Below are positions 17,162 to 27,200 of a stretch of DNA of 64,000 nucleotides, one piece after another. Within the stretch, counting starts at the first letter, position 1; each line of letters begins with the position of its first letter. The translations under genes and the position numbers were made by a program. The notes under the pieces are model-generated. The model was not told where the DNA came from, made no database searches, and worked only from the letters and a program-made list of their open reading frames with translations. The DNA is from Flavobacterium galactosidilyticum (GTDB lineage: Bacteria > Bacteroidota > Bacteroidia > Flavobacteriales > Flavobacteriaceae), in the NCBI RefSeq assembly GCF_020911945.1, contig NZ_CP087135.1, forward strand, positions 434,001 through 498,000. Direction: 5' to 3'.

Positions 17162-18406
17162 TTATTTTATAAATCCAACTCCAGCTGTAGTATTAGTCGA
17201 TGCGTCAATTAAGATAAAAGCTCCGTTTGATTTGTTATCATTATAAGCATCGAAATAAAGGGCTTTACTTAATTTAATAGTGACTTCCCCAATTTCATTA
17301 ATAGACAATTGTGATGCTTCTCTAGTTCCTGAATAATCGGTGGCAATTACATTTTTAACACTGTCAATTTTCGCTAAAACTCTATTTGTATTATGCTGCA
17401 CATAATATTTAGCTCCAGCTACTAATTTTTTGCTATCCATCCAGCAAACGGTTGTAGTAATGTCTTTTTCTATTCTAGGAAGTTCATCTGATTTTACAAT
17501 CATGTCTCCTCTAGTTACATTTATATCATTTTCTAATTCGATTGTAATGGAAGAACCAACAGTGGCCTCGTCAAATTGCTTGTCAAAAAAGTGAATGTTT
17601 GTCACTTTAGATTCGGTTAAAGAAGGAAGCACCGTTACCGCATCTCCAATTTTGATATTATTCCCGTATAATTTACCAGCATATCCTCTAAAATCGTGGT
17701 ATTCTTCCGTTTTAGGACGAATTACCGTTTGAACTGGAAAACGTGCTTTTCCATTATCATAAATATCCTTTGATTCTAATCCTTCTAAATGTTGCAGAAT
17801 AGTTTGTCCGGTGTACCAAGGCATTTTTCCTAATGTCTCCACCACATTATCTCCTGTTAATGCACTCAATGGAATGTAACTTACATTTTGTTCTTTGTAT
17901 GCACTTTTTGCATTTAACGCATGAAAGTCTTGCTTGATTTTGTTGAACACTTCTTCCGAATAATCAACTAAATCCATTTTGTTTACTGCAACAATCACAT
18001 CTTTTACTCGTAATAAATTATTGATAAAAAAGTGACGGTACGTTTGCTCAATAACTCCTTTTCGAGCATCAATCAAAATGATAGATACTTGAGAAGTCGA
18101 AGCGCCTGTAACCATGTTTCTAGTATATTCTACATGCCCTGGAGTATCAGCGATGATGTAACTTTTCTTAGCTGTCGAAAAATAAATATGTGCTACATCA
18201 ATTGTAATTCCTTGTTCTCTCTCAGCAACTAATCCATCCGTAGCCAATGAAAAATCAAGATAATCGTATCCTTTTTGCTTGCTACTTTTTTCTATTGCTT
18301 CTAACTTATCTGTTGTTAATGACTGCGTATCATACAATAATCTTCCAATTAATGTACTCTTTCCGTCATCTACACTTCCTGCTGTTGCTATTTTTAAAAC
18401 TTCCAT
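17162..18406 (-). CDS. cysN: Sulfate adenylyltransferase large subunit (GTPase)
   Basis: The GTPase subunit of ATP sulfurylase, which with CysD makes adenylylsulfate (APS) from sulfate and ATP. The 414-residue protein has the G1 loop GSVDDGKST (10-18), G3 DTPGH (87-91) and G4 NKMD (142-145), followed by two EF-Tu-like beta-barrel domains. There is no fused APS kinase domain, matching the APS-type reductase in the operon. It is unusual that the DUF2490 gene (18495-19229) separates it from cysD. Confidence 0.94.
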   Translation of the reverse strand: MEVLKIATAGSVDDGKSTLIGRLLYDTQSLTTDKLEAIEKSSKQKGYDYLDFSLATDGLVAEREQGITIDVAHIYFSTAKKSYIIADTPGHVEYTRNMVTGASTSQVSIILIDARKGVIEQTYRHFFINNLLRVKDVIVAVNKMDLVDYSEEVFNKIKQDFHALNAKSAYKEQNVSYIPLSALTGDNVVETLGKMPWYTGQTILQHLEGLESKDIYDNGKARFPVQTVIRPKTEEYHDFRGYAGKLYGNNIKIGDAVTVLPSLTESKVTNIHFFDKQFDEATVGSSITIELENDINVTRGDMIVKSDELPRIEKDITTTVCWMDSKKLVAGAKYYVQHNTNRVLAKIDSVKNVIATDYSGTREASQLSINEIGEVTIKLSKALYFDAYNDNKSNGAFILIDASTNTTAGVGFIK

Positions 18407-18494
18407 ATTATATTTTTGTTTAAAGCTGAAAAGTTTAAGTTTCGAAATTTCCTAAACCCCTGATCTCCTTTTAAATTCTGTAACTTAATTTCTT

Positions 18495-19229
18495 TTATAT
18501 TTTTAATTTATGATAAAAGCTGATTCTAACAATGTCTCTACTAAAATAATCGACTCCATTTGCCCTTTGCTGAAAGCTATTCAAATAACCCAACTCAGCG
18601 GCTAGAGCAGCATTAATCCCAAACTGTAATCCAGCATAAATTCTGTTTTGATCAAAAGTGTTTTTTATAATCTTATTCCCTCCGTTGATCATTATTTCAT
18701 TTGAAACTATCGCTTTCAGATATTGTTTATCGCTTTTCCATAAATTACAATCCCCTTGAATTCGATATCTAAATCTCAAATAAAATATACTTCCTTCAAT
18801 TAATCCTAATTTATCAGCTTTGTGAATAAATCGCTCCTCTAACTGATATCTATGGCTAAAATTTATTTTTCCAATGCTGTGCTTTAATGTCACATCCTGC
18901 TGTCCCCTATATTCAGGAACATTAAATTCCATTTGAATTTCAGGTTCTTGGGTTGTGACTGAAAAATAAGCAAACCCAGCTCCTAGCTCTATTTGTTCAG
19001 TAATTTTATGTCTTGCCTGAACTCTGATCACAAACAAATTTTGTGTTAGCGGTTTTACAAAAAGTCTATTGTCTAATTCTGAATGAACTGCCCATTTATC
19101 ATTTAATGTTAACTGATTATAATACCTTGTCCATAGCAAACTTTGATGATTAATGTTTTTTTCTGTTTGCGCTATTACAATAGGATTCCCAATTATTATT
19201 AAAAAAACTATTATATATATCCTTTTCAA
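18495..19229 (-). CDS. DUF2490 family outer-membrane protein
   Basis: A 244-residue exported protein of unknown function. Residues 1-20 form a signal peptide ending VIAQ; the rest alternates polar and aromatic residues, with pairs such as RFRYRIQ and YLNSFQQ, as in a small beta barrel, and it ends in a hydrophobic-aromatic strand. Translation must start at the TTG at 19229: a stop codon lies two codons upstream (the end of cysD) and no ATG follows for a long way. Because it starts 3 bp behind cysD and precedes cysN, it is part of the sulfate operon. A pore for sulfur compounds is a guess from context only. Confidence 0.8.
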   Translation of the reverse strand: MKRIYIIVFLIIIGNPIVIAQTEKNINHQSLLWTRYYNQLTLNDKWAVHSELDNRLFVKPLTQNLFVIRVQARHKITEQIELGAGFAYFSVTTQEPEIQMEFNVPEYRGQQDVTLKHSIGKINFSHRYQLEERFIHKADKLGLIEGSIFYLRFRYRIQGDCNLWKSDKQYLKAIVSNEIMINGGNKIIKNTFDQNRIYAGLQFGINAALAAELGYLNSFQQRANGVDYFSRDIVRISFYHKLKI

Positions 19230-19232
19230 ATT

Positions 19233-20132
19233 TTAAAAGTACCCTTGTTGTTTTCTTTTTTCCATTGCAGCTTCAGAACGTTTGTCATCAATTCTAGCTC
19301 CTCTTTCTGAAATCGTAGAAGATCTAATTTCGCCAACTACTTCTTGAATAGTAGCGGCATAAGACTCTACTGCTGCCGTACAACTCATATCTCCGACGGT
19401 TCTGAAGCGAACATTTTTTTCTTGGATTTGTTCGTCTTCTTCTTGGTACACATAAGGAGAGTGTGACCAGATTAAACCATCTCTCAAAAAAACTTTACGT
19501 TTGTGTGAAAAATAAATTGATGGAATCTCGATTTGCTCTTCTTCGATATAACTCCAAACATCCAATTCTGTCCAGTTTGAAATTGGAAAAACACGTACAT
19601 TTTGACCGTTTTCAATTTTTCCGTTCAAAAGATCAAACAATTCCGGACGTTGGTTTTTTTCGTCCCACTGACCAAAATCATCGCGAACAGAAAAAATACG
19701 CTCTTTCGCTCTTGCTTTTTCTTCATCTCTGCGTGCACCACCAATACAAGCATCAAATTTGAATTCTTCAATAGCATCCAAAAGTGTTGTGGTTTGCAGA
19801 CTATTCCTACTAGAATACTTACCCGTTTCTTCTATTACTTTTCCTTCATCAATAGCGTCCTGAACATTACGAACGATTAATTCCAGTCCCAATTCTTTAA
19901 CCAATCGATCTCTAAACTCGATAGTCTCAGGAAAATTATGCCCTGTATCCACATGTAAAAGCGGAAAAGGAATTTTGGCAGGGAAAAATGCTTTTTGTGC
20001 CAAACGTACCAATGTAATCGAATCCTTCCCTCCAGAGAAAAGCAAAACCGGCTTGTCAAACTGAGAAATTACTTCTCTAAATATGTATATCGCTTCGCTT
20101 TCTAAAGCGTTTGTTTTTAATATCGTACTCAT
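19233..20132 (-). CDS. cysD: Sulfate adenylyltransferase small subunit
   Basis: The nucleotide-transferring subunit of ATP sulfurylase. The PP-loop ATP motif SGGKDS is at residues 33-38, and the family words CIGGARRDEEKARAKER and GDMSCTAAVES are present. I set the start at the ATG at 20132 (299 residues), which gives the usual N-terminus; an in-frame ATG at 20177 adds 15 polar residues that look like translated spacer. It sits between cysH (74 bp upstream) and the DUF2490 gene. Confidence 0.94.
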   Translation of the reverse strand: MSTILKTNALESEAIYIFREVISQFDKPVLLFSGGKDSITLVRLAQKAFFPAKIPFPLLHVDTGHNFPETIEFRDRLVKELGLELIVRNVQDAIDEGKVIEETGKYSSRNSLQTTTLLDAIEEFKFDACIGGARRDEEKARAKERIFSVRDDFGQWDEKNQRPELFDLLNGKIENGQNVRVFPISNWTELDVWSYIEEEQIEIPSIYFSHKRKVFLRDGLIWSHSPYVYQEEDEQIQEKNVRFRTVGDMSCTAAVESYAATIQEVVGEIRSSTISERGARIDDKRSEAAMEKRKQQGYF

Positions 20133-20206
20133 TATACTTTGTTTATTTGATTGTTCGTTTATTTGTCTATTCGTCAAAACGATTAAACAAATAAACAGTT
20201 AAACTA

Positions 20207-20908
20207 TTATTTTTGGTGCAAACCACATTCTTTATGGCTCGCTTCCCATGACCATCTTCCAGCTCTTATATCTTCTCCTTCTACTATCGCTCTGGTGCAA
20301 GGTGCACATCCAATACTTACAAATCCTTTTTTATGCAATGCATTTTGAGGCACATTATTTTTTTCTAAATATTCCTCCACTTCTTTCAAACTCCACTTTA
20401 ACAACGGATTGAATTTGATAATGTCAAAATGAGCATCATATTCAAAAAAGGCTAATTCACTTCTGTTTTCTGATTGTTCCGCTCTTAAACCCGTAATCCA
20501 AATCGAGTTCCCTTTTAAAGCTTTGGTCAACGGAGCCACTTTCCTAATAAAACAACATTCCTTTCTGTTCTCTACCGATTCATAGAAGCTGTTTGGTCCT
20601 TTAGTATTCAATAATTCTTCAACCGCTGCAGCTTCGGGAAAATAGCTTTTAATGTCTATTTTATACTTTTTGATCGTTTTATGAAAAACATCATAGGTTT
20701 CCTGAAACATTCGACCTGTATCTAAAGTAAAAATATTGATTAGCAACTCCTTCTTTGCAATAAGCGCAGTAATCACTTGGTCTTCCTGTCCAAAAGAAGT
20801 TGAAAAAACCACTTTGTCCTTATATTCATTTGCCAAAAAAGAAAAAGTTTCTTCGATGGTGAAATCTTTTGTTTTTTCTAATAAAGTATTGGTTATTGCT
20901 ATGCTCAT
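20207..20908 (-). CDS. cysH: Adenylylsulfate (APS) reductase, iron-sulfur type
   Basis: Reduces activated sulfate to sulfite. The 233-residue protein carries both the catalytic cysteine at the C-terminus (KECGLH, C228) and the CC...CxxC cluster ligands C118-C119 and C201-C204. These four cysteines bind a 4Fe-4S cluster and mark enzymes that use APS rather than PAPS, so an APS kinase is not needed; none is seen in the operon or fused to CysN. It is the second gene of the operon, 15 bp after the TauE-type transporter gene. Confidence 0.94.
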   Translation of the reverse strand: MSIAITNTLLEKTKDFTIEETFSFLANEYKDKVVFSTSFGQEDQVITALIAKKELLINIFTLDTGRMFQETYDVFHKTIKKYKIDIKSYFPEAAAVEELLNTKGPNSFYESVENRKECCFIRKVAPLTKALKGNSIWITGLRAEQSENRSELAFFEYDAHFDIIKFNPLLKWSLKEVEEYLEKNNVPQNALHKKGFVSIGCAPCTRAIVEGEDIRAGRWSWEASHKECGLHQK

Positions 20909-20922
20909 AATTTCGTTTCTCT

Positions 20923-21825
20923 TTATAATAATTTAGACAGTGTTTTTAAACTGAGAATAATAATCAATATCCCTACTACAATCATCATTGGTTTTCTTTT
21001 GATTTTATTTACCAAAAGCGCTGCAATTGGTGCTGCAATTACTCCTCCTAAAATCAATCCTATAATTACCTGCCATCCGTGAATTCCTCCAAAAAGCATG
21101 AAAGTGATTCCGCTGGCAAAAGAAACTGCAAACTCCGCTGCATTCACTGAACCAATAGTATAGCGAGGATTTCTTCCTCTACCTAGCAATGTTGAAGTTA
21201 CAATTGGCCCCCATCCACCTCCACCTACAGCATCCATAAATCCTCCAAAAGAAGCCAAAATATTGAGACGCTTGGTTTTCTTTTTCAAAATATTCTTTTG
21301 CATTGATTTCCTGATAATCAAACAAGCCAAAACAATCATATAAACCGCAATAAAGGGCTTTATTACTTCACCATCAATCACATCCGAAAGCAAATAAGCT
21401 CCCGTAATTGACCCTAAAACACCTGGAATCACTAAGTGTTTCACTAATTTTTTATTAATATTCCCAAAATGATGGTGCGAAATTGCCGATGCCCCAGTAG
21501 TAAACATTTCGGCTACATGTACTCCGGTACTGCTGATTACAGGAGGAATTCCATAAGCCAATAAAAACGAAGTTGAAGTCGCTCCATATCCCATTCCCAA
21601 AGTACCATCAACTAATTGTGCAAAAACACCAATGGCAAAAAATACCAAAAACTCTTGATTAAAACCCGAAACAAAACCGTCCCATGTAAACTCAGCATGA
21701 TGGCTATAAACCAAAGTACAAATTAAGCCAATCAACAAAACTATAGGCACAACTACCCATAAGCGTTCTTTGAAAGTAACTTCCTGTTTTACCGCAATAC
21801 TATCTCCATCTAATTCTGAATTCAT
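20923..21825 (-). CDS. TauE/SafE family sulfite exporter-like permease
   Basis: An integral membrane protein of 300 residues with about eight transmembrane segments and the family word GTLGMGYGATSTSFLLAYG. TauE/SafE proteins move sulfite, sulfonates or related anions. As first gene of the sulfate operon, with no SulP or CysTWA transporter nearby, it may import sulfate or export surplus sulfite; the sequence does not decide. I prefer the ATG at 21825 over the TTG two codons upstream. The promoter at 21880-21909 precedes it with a short leader that contains an inverted repeat. Confidence 0.85.
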   Translation of the reverse strand: MNSELDGDSIAVKQEVTFKERLWVVVPIVLLIGLICTLVYSHHAEFTWDGFVSGFNQEFLVFFAIGVFAQLVDGTLGMGYGATSTSFLLAYGIPPVISSTGVHVAEMFTTGASAISHHHFGNINKKLVKHLVIPGVLGSITGAYLLSDVIDGEVIKPFIAVYMIVLACLIIRKSMQKNILKKKTKRLNILASFGGFMDAVGGGGWGPIVTSTLLGRGRNPRYTIGSVNAAEFAVSFASGITFMLFGGIHGWQVIIGLILGGVIAAPIAALLVNKIKRKPMMIVVGILIIILSLKTLSKLL

Positions 21826-21844
21826 CTTCAATTATTTTTTATTA

Positions 21845-21873
21845 AATCTATTACCCCATCGACTTAATAGATT
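21845..21873. promoter_or_regulatory. Inverted repeat at the start of the sulfate operon, likely Rrf2 operator
   Basis: AATCTATTA (21845-21853) and TAATAGATT (21865-21873) form a perfect 9-bp inverted repeat with an 11-bp spacer, directly behind the -7 box, where a bound repressor would block the start. The half-site AATCTA/TAGATT recurs at the promoter of the neighbouring Rrf2 gene (near 22397, 22426 and 22457), suggesting shared control and autoregulation. Confidence 0.5.
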
Positions 21874-21879
21874 AAAAGG

Positions 21880-21909
21880 CAAAAGTAATACTTTAAATTA
21901 AATTTCAAA
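21880..21909 (-). promoter_or_regulatory. Promoter of the sulfate-assimilation operon
   Basis: TTTG (minus 21909-21906), 18 bp, TACTTTTG (21887-21880): a full match to the Bacteroidota consensus. It makes tauE through met8 an independent unit from the Rrf2 gene upstream. Confidence 0.7.
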
Positions 21910-21932
21910 TTTTTTTTTAAATAATTTGTAGA

Positions 21933-22343
21933 TTAAAAAGCAATATCTGCGAGCGTGTTATTCTCCAGTATCATCAAGGTATTGTCTCGTACTTCGGTCA
22001 TTAGTTTTCGCACCGCACAACTAACTTCATCACTACAGTCGTCACATTTCTCATAGAAATTATGACTGGCACAAGGCAAAAGTGCTATCGGACCTTCAAG
22101 AATACGATAAACATGAGCCATATTAATATCTTTTGGCTCCTTAATTAGGTAATAACCGCCTCCTTTTCCTTTCTTGGCACCTAAAAAACCTGAATTACGC
22201 AATAGTAACAAAATACTTTCTAAAAATTTCAACGAAATATTTTCACTCTTTGCTATCTCAGCAATCTGAACTGGCGTGTTATCTTCTTGCCGAGCCAAAA
22301 AGGTCAAAGCCTTTATGCCATATTTTGTTTTTTTGGAAAGCAT
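21933..22343 (-). CDS. Rrf2-family transcriptional regulator
   Basis: A 136-residue winged-helix regulator. The HTH region (about 1-65) has the typical Rrf2 sequence MLSKKTKYGIKAL and NISLKFLESILLLLRNSGFL with the wing GKGGGYYL. Four cysteines follow (C91, C100, C103, C109), three of them in the region where IscR and RsrR hold an iron-sulfur cluster, while CymR lacks them; a cluster is therefore possible. Its position directly before the sulfate operon suggests it controls cysteine or sulfur genes. TAGATTTG (minus 22431-22424) is a likely -7 box. Confidence 0.87.
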   Translation of the reverse strand: MLSKKTKYGIKALTFLARQEDNTPVQIAEIAKSENISLKFLESILLLLRNSGFLGAKKGKGGGYYLIKEPKDINMAHVYRILEGPIALLPCASHNFYEKCDDCSDEVSCAVRKLMTEVRDNTLMILENNTLADIAF

Positions 22344-22423
22344 AATTAACGTTTTTTGAATTAAGAAAGGTAATTAATGATTTTTGACTAAAAAAAATCT
22401 ATAATTGTTTTGAATTCGAACAC

Positions 22424-22431
22424 CAAATCTA
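22424..22431 (-). promoter_or_regulatory. -7 box of the Rrf2 gene
   Basis: TAGATTTG on the minus strand fits TAnnTTTG, 81 bases before the ATG. It overlaps one AATCTA half-site, consistent with autoregulation. Confidence 0.5.
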
Positions 22432-22473
22432 CAATCTTTTTTATCGAGAACCATAAAATCTAAAATCTAAAAT

Positions 22474-23646
22474 TTAAGACAATGCTTGCTCTAAGTCAGC
22501 TATTACATCTTTTACCGTTTCTAATCCCACAGAAACACGTACTAAACCATCTGTAATACTTACTGCTAGACGCTCTTCAACAGATAATTTACTGTGTGTT
22601 GTTGATGCTGGATGCGTAACAATTGTTCTAGTATCTCCTAAATTAGGGGATAACGAACATAATCTTATTTTATCAATAAATATTCTTCCTGCTTCTAGTC
22701 CGCCTTTGATTTCAAATGCTACAATATTACCTCCTAAAATCATTTGCTTTTTGGCAATTTCATGTTGCGGATGAGATTTCAAAAAAGGGTATTTTACCTG
22801 ATTTACATTAGGATGTTTTTCTAAAAACTCTGCTACTTTAAGTGCATTATCACAATGTTTCTCTACGCGAACGGCCAAAGTTTCTAAACTTTTTGACAAT
22901 ACCCAAGCATTAAATGGGGATAATGCAGGACCTGTAAGTCGGGAAAACAAATAAATCTCTTTGATTAAATCAGCATTCCCAACGGTTACTCCTCCTAATA
23001 CTCTTCCTTGTCCATCAATTAATTTAGTAGCAGAATGCACCACTAAATGTGCCCCCCATTTTATAGGTTGTTGAATATAAGGTGTTGCAAAACAGTTATC
23101 AATTATCAAAATCAGATTGTGCTTTTTTGCAATAGCACCTAATAACTCCAAATCAATAATATCAACCGCTGGATTAGTAGGCGATTCAGCAAACAGAATC
23201 TTTGTATTTGGCTTTATAAAACTCTCAATAGTTTCCGGTTTATTAATATCAAAATAAGAAGTTTCAATATTCCATTTGGGAAAATATTTCATAAAAAGAG
23301 AATGTGTAGCCCCAAAAACACTACTTGCAGACACTATATGATCTCCTGATTGCAGCAAAGCTCCAAAAGTAGAATATACCGCTGCCATGCCTGATGCAAA
23401 AGCAAAACCAGCCTCAGCACCTTCCATATTACAAACTTTATCTACAAATTCGTTCGTATTTGGATTGCTATATCGGCTATAAATATTTCGTTCTTTTTCC
23501 TCAGCAAAAGAGGCACGCATATCTTCTGCATCTTCAAAAATAAAACTGGATGTTAAATATAAAGGAACCGAATGTTCTAAATATTGAGTTCTTTCTAATT
23601 GACTTCGTATTGCTTGGGTTTCAAACCCAAATTCTTGTTCGTTCAT
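22474..23646 (-). CDS. metZ: O-succinylhomoserine sulfhydrylase-type trans-sulfuration enzyme
   Basis: A Cys/Met-metabolism PLP enzyme of 390 residues. The PLP lysine is K208 in HSATKLIDGQGRVLGG; the DGQGR sequence behind the lysine is characteristic of MetZ-type sulfhydrylases. It would join sulfide to an activated homoserine to give homocysteine. Which acyl group it uses is uncertain: the partner acyltransferase in this operon looks like a MetX, and MetX enzymes of this fold can be acetyl- or succinyl-specific. It is third in the metX-thrA, osmC, metZ unit. A second sulfhydrylase (MetY) is encoded at 28779-30071. Confidence 0.85.
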   Translation of the reverse strand: MNEQEFGFETQAIRSQLERTQYLEHSVPLYLTSSFIFEDAEDMRASFAEEKERNIYSRYSNPNTNEFVDKVCNMEGAEAGFAFASGMAAVYSTFGALLQSGDHIVSASSVFGATHSLFMKYFPKWNIETSYFDINKPETIESFIKPNTKILFAESPTNPAVDIIDLELLGAIAKKHNLILIIDNCFATPYIQQPIKWGAHLVVHSATKLIDGQGRVLGGVTVGNADLIKEIYLFSRLTGPALSPFNAWVLSKSLETLAVRVEKHCDNALKVAEFLEKHPNVNQVKYPFLKSHPQHEIAKKQMILGGNIVAFEIKGGLEAGRIFIDKIRLCSLSPNLGDTRTIVTHPASTTHSKLSVEERLAVSITDGLVRVSVGLETVKDVIADLEQALS

Positions 23647-23649
23647 TTT

Positions 23650-23695
23650 ATCAAGCTTTTGGCCATTGGCTCAAAGCGTTTAGCTAAGCAACAAT
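23650..23695. repeat. Short inverted repeat between metZ and the OsmC gene
   Basis: GCCATTG and CAATGGC form a 7-bp hairpin around a 26-base loop. There is no T-run; it looks like an intergenic repeat remnant or a weak RNA-processing site. Confidence 0.35.
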
Positions 23696-23718
23696 GGCAT
23701 ATTGAATTGTTTTTTTCT

Positions 23719-24153
23719 TTAAATCTTTACTAACTCCACACCATTCAGAATCACTTTATAATGAATGGTTGCTGTTGGCTCTAATGTTTTAGAAACCGAA
23801 CAATATTTATCAAAAGATAATTGTGCTGCTTTTGCTGCTTTTTCTTCATTGATATTTCCTTCTAGAGAAAAAACCACATAAATATCCTTAAATGGTTTTG
23901 CTTCTCCTACTTGAACTCTCTCTCCATCAACCTCAGCTTTAAAAGAAGTGATTTCCTGACGTTGCTTTTTCAAAATTGAAATCATATCAATACCGCTGCA
24001 ACCAGCAACTCCCATTAACACTAATTCCATAGGACTTGGTCCCATATCATTACCTCCAAATTCTGGCCGGCTATCTACATTTACTATGTGTCCACGTTCG
24101 TTTTTTAATTCGAAATGGAAGTTATCGTTTAATCTGTTTAATGTTACTTTCAT
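23719..24153 (-). CDS. OsmC/Ohr family protein
   Basis: A 144-residue OsmC-fold protein with the two redox cysteines C52 (VAGCSGIDM) and C118 (KYCSVSKT). Such proteins reduce peroxides with thiols or, in the YhfA-like branch, have unknown substrates; the sequence PSPMELVLMGVAGCSGIDM fits the latter branch. It lies between the metX-thrA fusion and metZ, so a role linked to sulfur or thiol chemistry is possible. The gap upstream (24154-24272) contains AACGCGGATTACGCAGATT, a word often repeated between genes in Bacteroidota. Confidence 0.85.
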   Translation of the reverse strand: MKVTLNRLNDNFHFELKNERGHIVNVDSRPEFGGNDMGPSPMELVLMGVAGCSGIDMISILKKQRQEITSFKAEVDGERVQVGEAKPFKDIYVVFSLEGNINEEKAAKAAQLSFDKYCSVSKTLEPTATIHYKVILNGVELVKI

Positions 24154-24272
24154 AATTTTATTTTATATGAACGTTGATCCTAATTTTCTGAACGCGGATT
24201 ACGCAGATTAAAAAACGATTTCAACGAATTTTTTATTTTATCATTCTGAATACTCAAAAACTGATTACTTTT

Positions 24273-27200
24273 CTATCCTTTATCCGACAATCTTAAAATA
24301 TCTCCAAAAACTCCTCTCGCAGTAACCGCTGATCCAGCCCCTGCTCCTTGAATTACAATTGGTCTATCTCCATAAGACTCCGTATAAATTTCGAAGAAAG
24401 AATCAGATCCTTTTAATCCACCTAAAGCGGTATCCGAAGGTACGGAAACTAATTTTACTTCTAATATTCCTTTATCATGTTGCAAATCACCTGACAATTC
24501 ACCTATGTATCTCAATACATGATTTGGTTTTTGATCTGCCTTTATTTTATCATAAATAGGATCAAACTCTTTTAGTTTATTTAAAAAATCTGCAACATCT
24601 CCTTCACGTAAATGTTCCGGAATAAGATTTTGAATTGCAATTTCTTCAAATTCATTTTGCAAATCTAACTCTCTTGCTAAAATCAATAATTTTCTACCTA
24701 CATCATTCCCACATAAATCTTCTCTTGGATCTGGTTCTGTATAACCATTGTCAATGGCTTCTTTCAAAATTTCACTAAAAGGGACATCCTTAGCAGAGAA
24801 ATTATTGAATAAATAACTCAAAGTCCCGGAGAAAACACCTTTGATTTTGGTGATATTTTCACCTGAAAGATGTAATAATTTTATAGTATCAATCAATGGC
24901 AATCCAGCTCCAACATTAGTTTCATACAAATAATTTTTCTGGTTGTCAGCTAAAGATTTTCTTAAGTCTTTGTAAAATCCGTAACTCAAAGTATTTGCTA
25001 CTTTATTAGAAGAAATTAAATCGAAACTGTTTTCAACTAATGGGATGTAATTTTCAACAAACGCAGCACTTGCGGTGTTGTCTATAGCAATTAAATTCTC
25101 TAAGTGATGTTCATTTGCGTAAGCAATGACATCTTCAAAAGAATATGATATTCCATTGTTTTCAATTTCATTTTTCCAATTTGATGTAACACCATTTTTA
25201 TTTAAAAGGATTTTTTTAGAATTGGCAATTGCAAAGACATTTAGTTTGATATGTTTTCTTTCATCAATAGCTTCAGCCGATTCTAAAATTTGATTAATAA
25301 GTGTTCCGCCCACTAATCCATGTCCAAAAACAGCAATATTAATTTTCTTTGAAACACCAAAAATCTCACCATGAATAACATTTAACGCTTTATAAAGTTC
25401 AGTTTTTTTAACGACCAAACTCACGTTTTTTCCTGTTACTGTATTATTAAAAAGAATTGGAACAATTTTATTCTTTATTAAAGCGGTGTATGGTTTATGA
25501 AAAGTACTTAAATCTTGACCAATGATTGAAATCACAGAAACATTATCCGTTACCGTAATTTTATTTACATCTTTAGAATAGAAATCATTTTCAAACTCCT
25601 TCTCTAATTGAATCATTGCTTTTGTCGCTTTATCAGCAGCAACCACAAGACCAATTCCTCTTTCGGAGGAACCTTGCGAAATGATACTTACACTAATATC
25701 ATTATCACCCATTACTCTAAAAATTCGGGCATCAACACCGGTTTTTCCAAGTAATCCGCGTCCTTCCAGATTAACCAAAGCCACATTTTCTAATACTGAA
25801 AGTGTTTTAATTCCTGCTCCATTCGCATTTGAAGTGATTAATGTTCCTTCATTCTCGTGATTAAAAGTATTTAATATACGAAGTGGAATATTTTTCTCCA
25901 GCAAAGGAATTATGGTTTTCGCATGTAAAATCGTAGCTCCAAAATTGGCTAATTCATTTGCTTCGTTAAAAGTTAGATGATCAATTTTTTTAGCGTCAGG
26001 AACTAAATCAGGGTTAGCCGTGTAGATTCCGTCCACATGCGTGAAGTTTTGTAATTCTTCAGCATTAATGAAGTTCGCTATTAAAGATGCCGTATAATTA
26101 CTTCCGTTTCTACCCAAAGTAGTAGTTTCGTGTTTAGCATTAGCGCCAATAAATCCTGTAATTACTAAAACAGCATTTTTATTATCATTAAAGATCTGGA
26201 TAACATTCTTTTTAGATAGTACATCTAAAGGTTGTGCATCTCCAAAATTTGAGTCAGTCACAATTAAATCACGAGTATCCGCTAATTTTGCCAAAATCCC
26301 TCTTTCATTTAGCAAATACACTAATAGTTTAGCCGAAATAACTTCGCCTTGTGCTAAAATTTGGTCTTGAATTTTTGCGCTATAATCGCCAATTAAACTT
26401 ACACCTTCAAAAAGCTTGTCTAATTTATCAAATTCTATAGAAAAATCAACTGCATCAAAACCATCTTTTTGATAGTCTTTAAAACTTTCTAAAAGTGGTT
26501 TGTAATTTCCGTTCTTAACCGCAATGGTAAGAATATCATCCAGTTCATCCGTTGCTTTTCCTCTTGCTGAAACTACAACCGCAATCTTTTGTTCTTGCTT
26601 TATTTTACTCTCAATAATATTCAAAACTGTATTAATCCCCTCGCCGTTAGCTAAAGATTTTCCGCCAAATTTTAGTATTTTCATCTGTTTTTTATTTTTG
26701 AAGACCACTTCTAATAAATTGTCTAATTGTTCATATTCCATCAAGAAAGCATCATGCCCATGTTGGGAGTCAATCTCACTATAGAATACATTATTTTTAA
26801 ATTTTTTAATTTCGTTGTACGTTTCTTTATTCTCTTTTGCCGTAAAAAACAAATCCGAATTGATTCCTACAATGTAAATATTAGCTTCAACTTTAGAAAT
26901 AAGTGATTCTAAAGACTCCTGATTACGAGTAATATCAATCGTCTTTAAAAGTTGGTTCATCATCTTATAAGCTGACAACTGAAACCTTTTTTCTAATTTT
27001 TCTCCATGATAATTCAACCAACTCTCCACTTGAAAAGTTTCTAGTTGTACATTAATATCTCTATTAAATTTCTCTTTGAAAGATTCTGGAGTTCGATAGC
27101 ACATCATAGCGTGGATGCGTGCGTCTTCAATAGGTTTTTTAGAATTATTCAGGATTTTCTCTTGCAAATAACAATTGGCGATCAGCCAGTCTGTAGCTTT

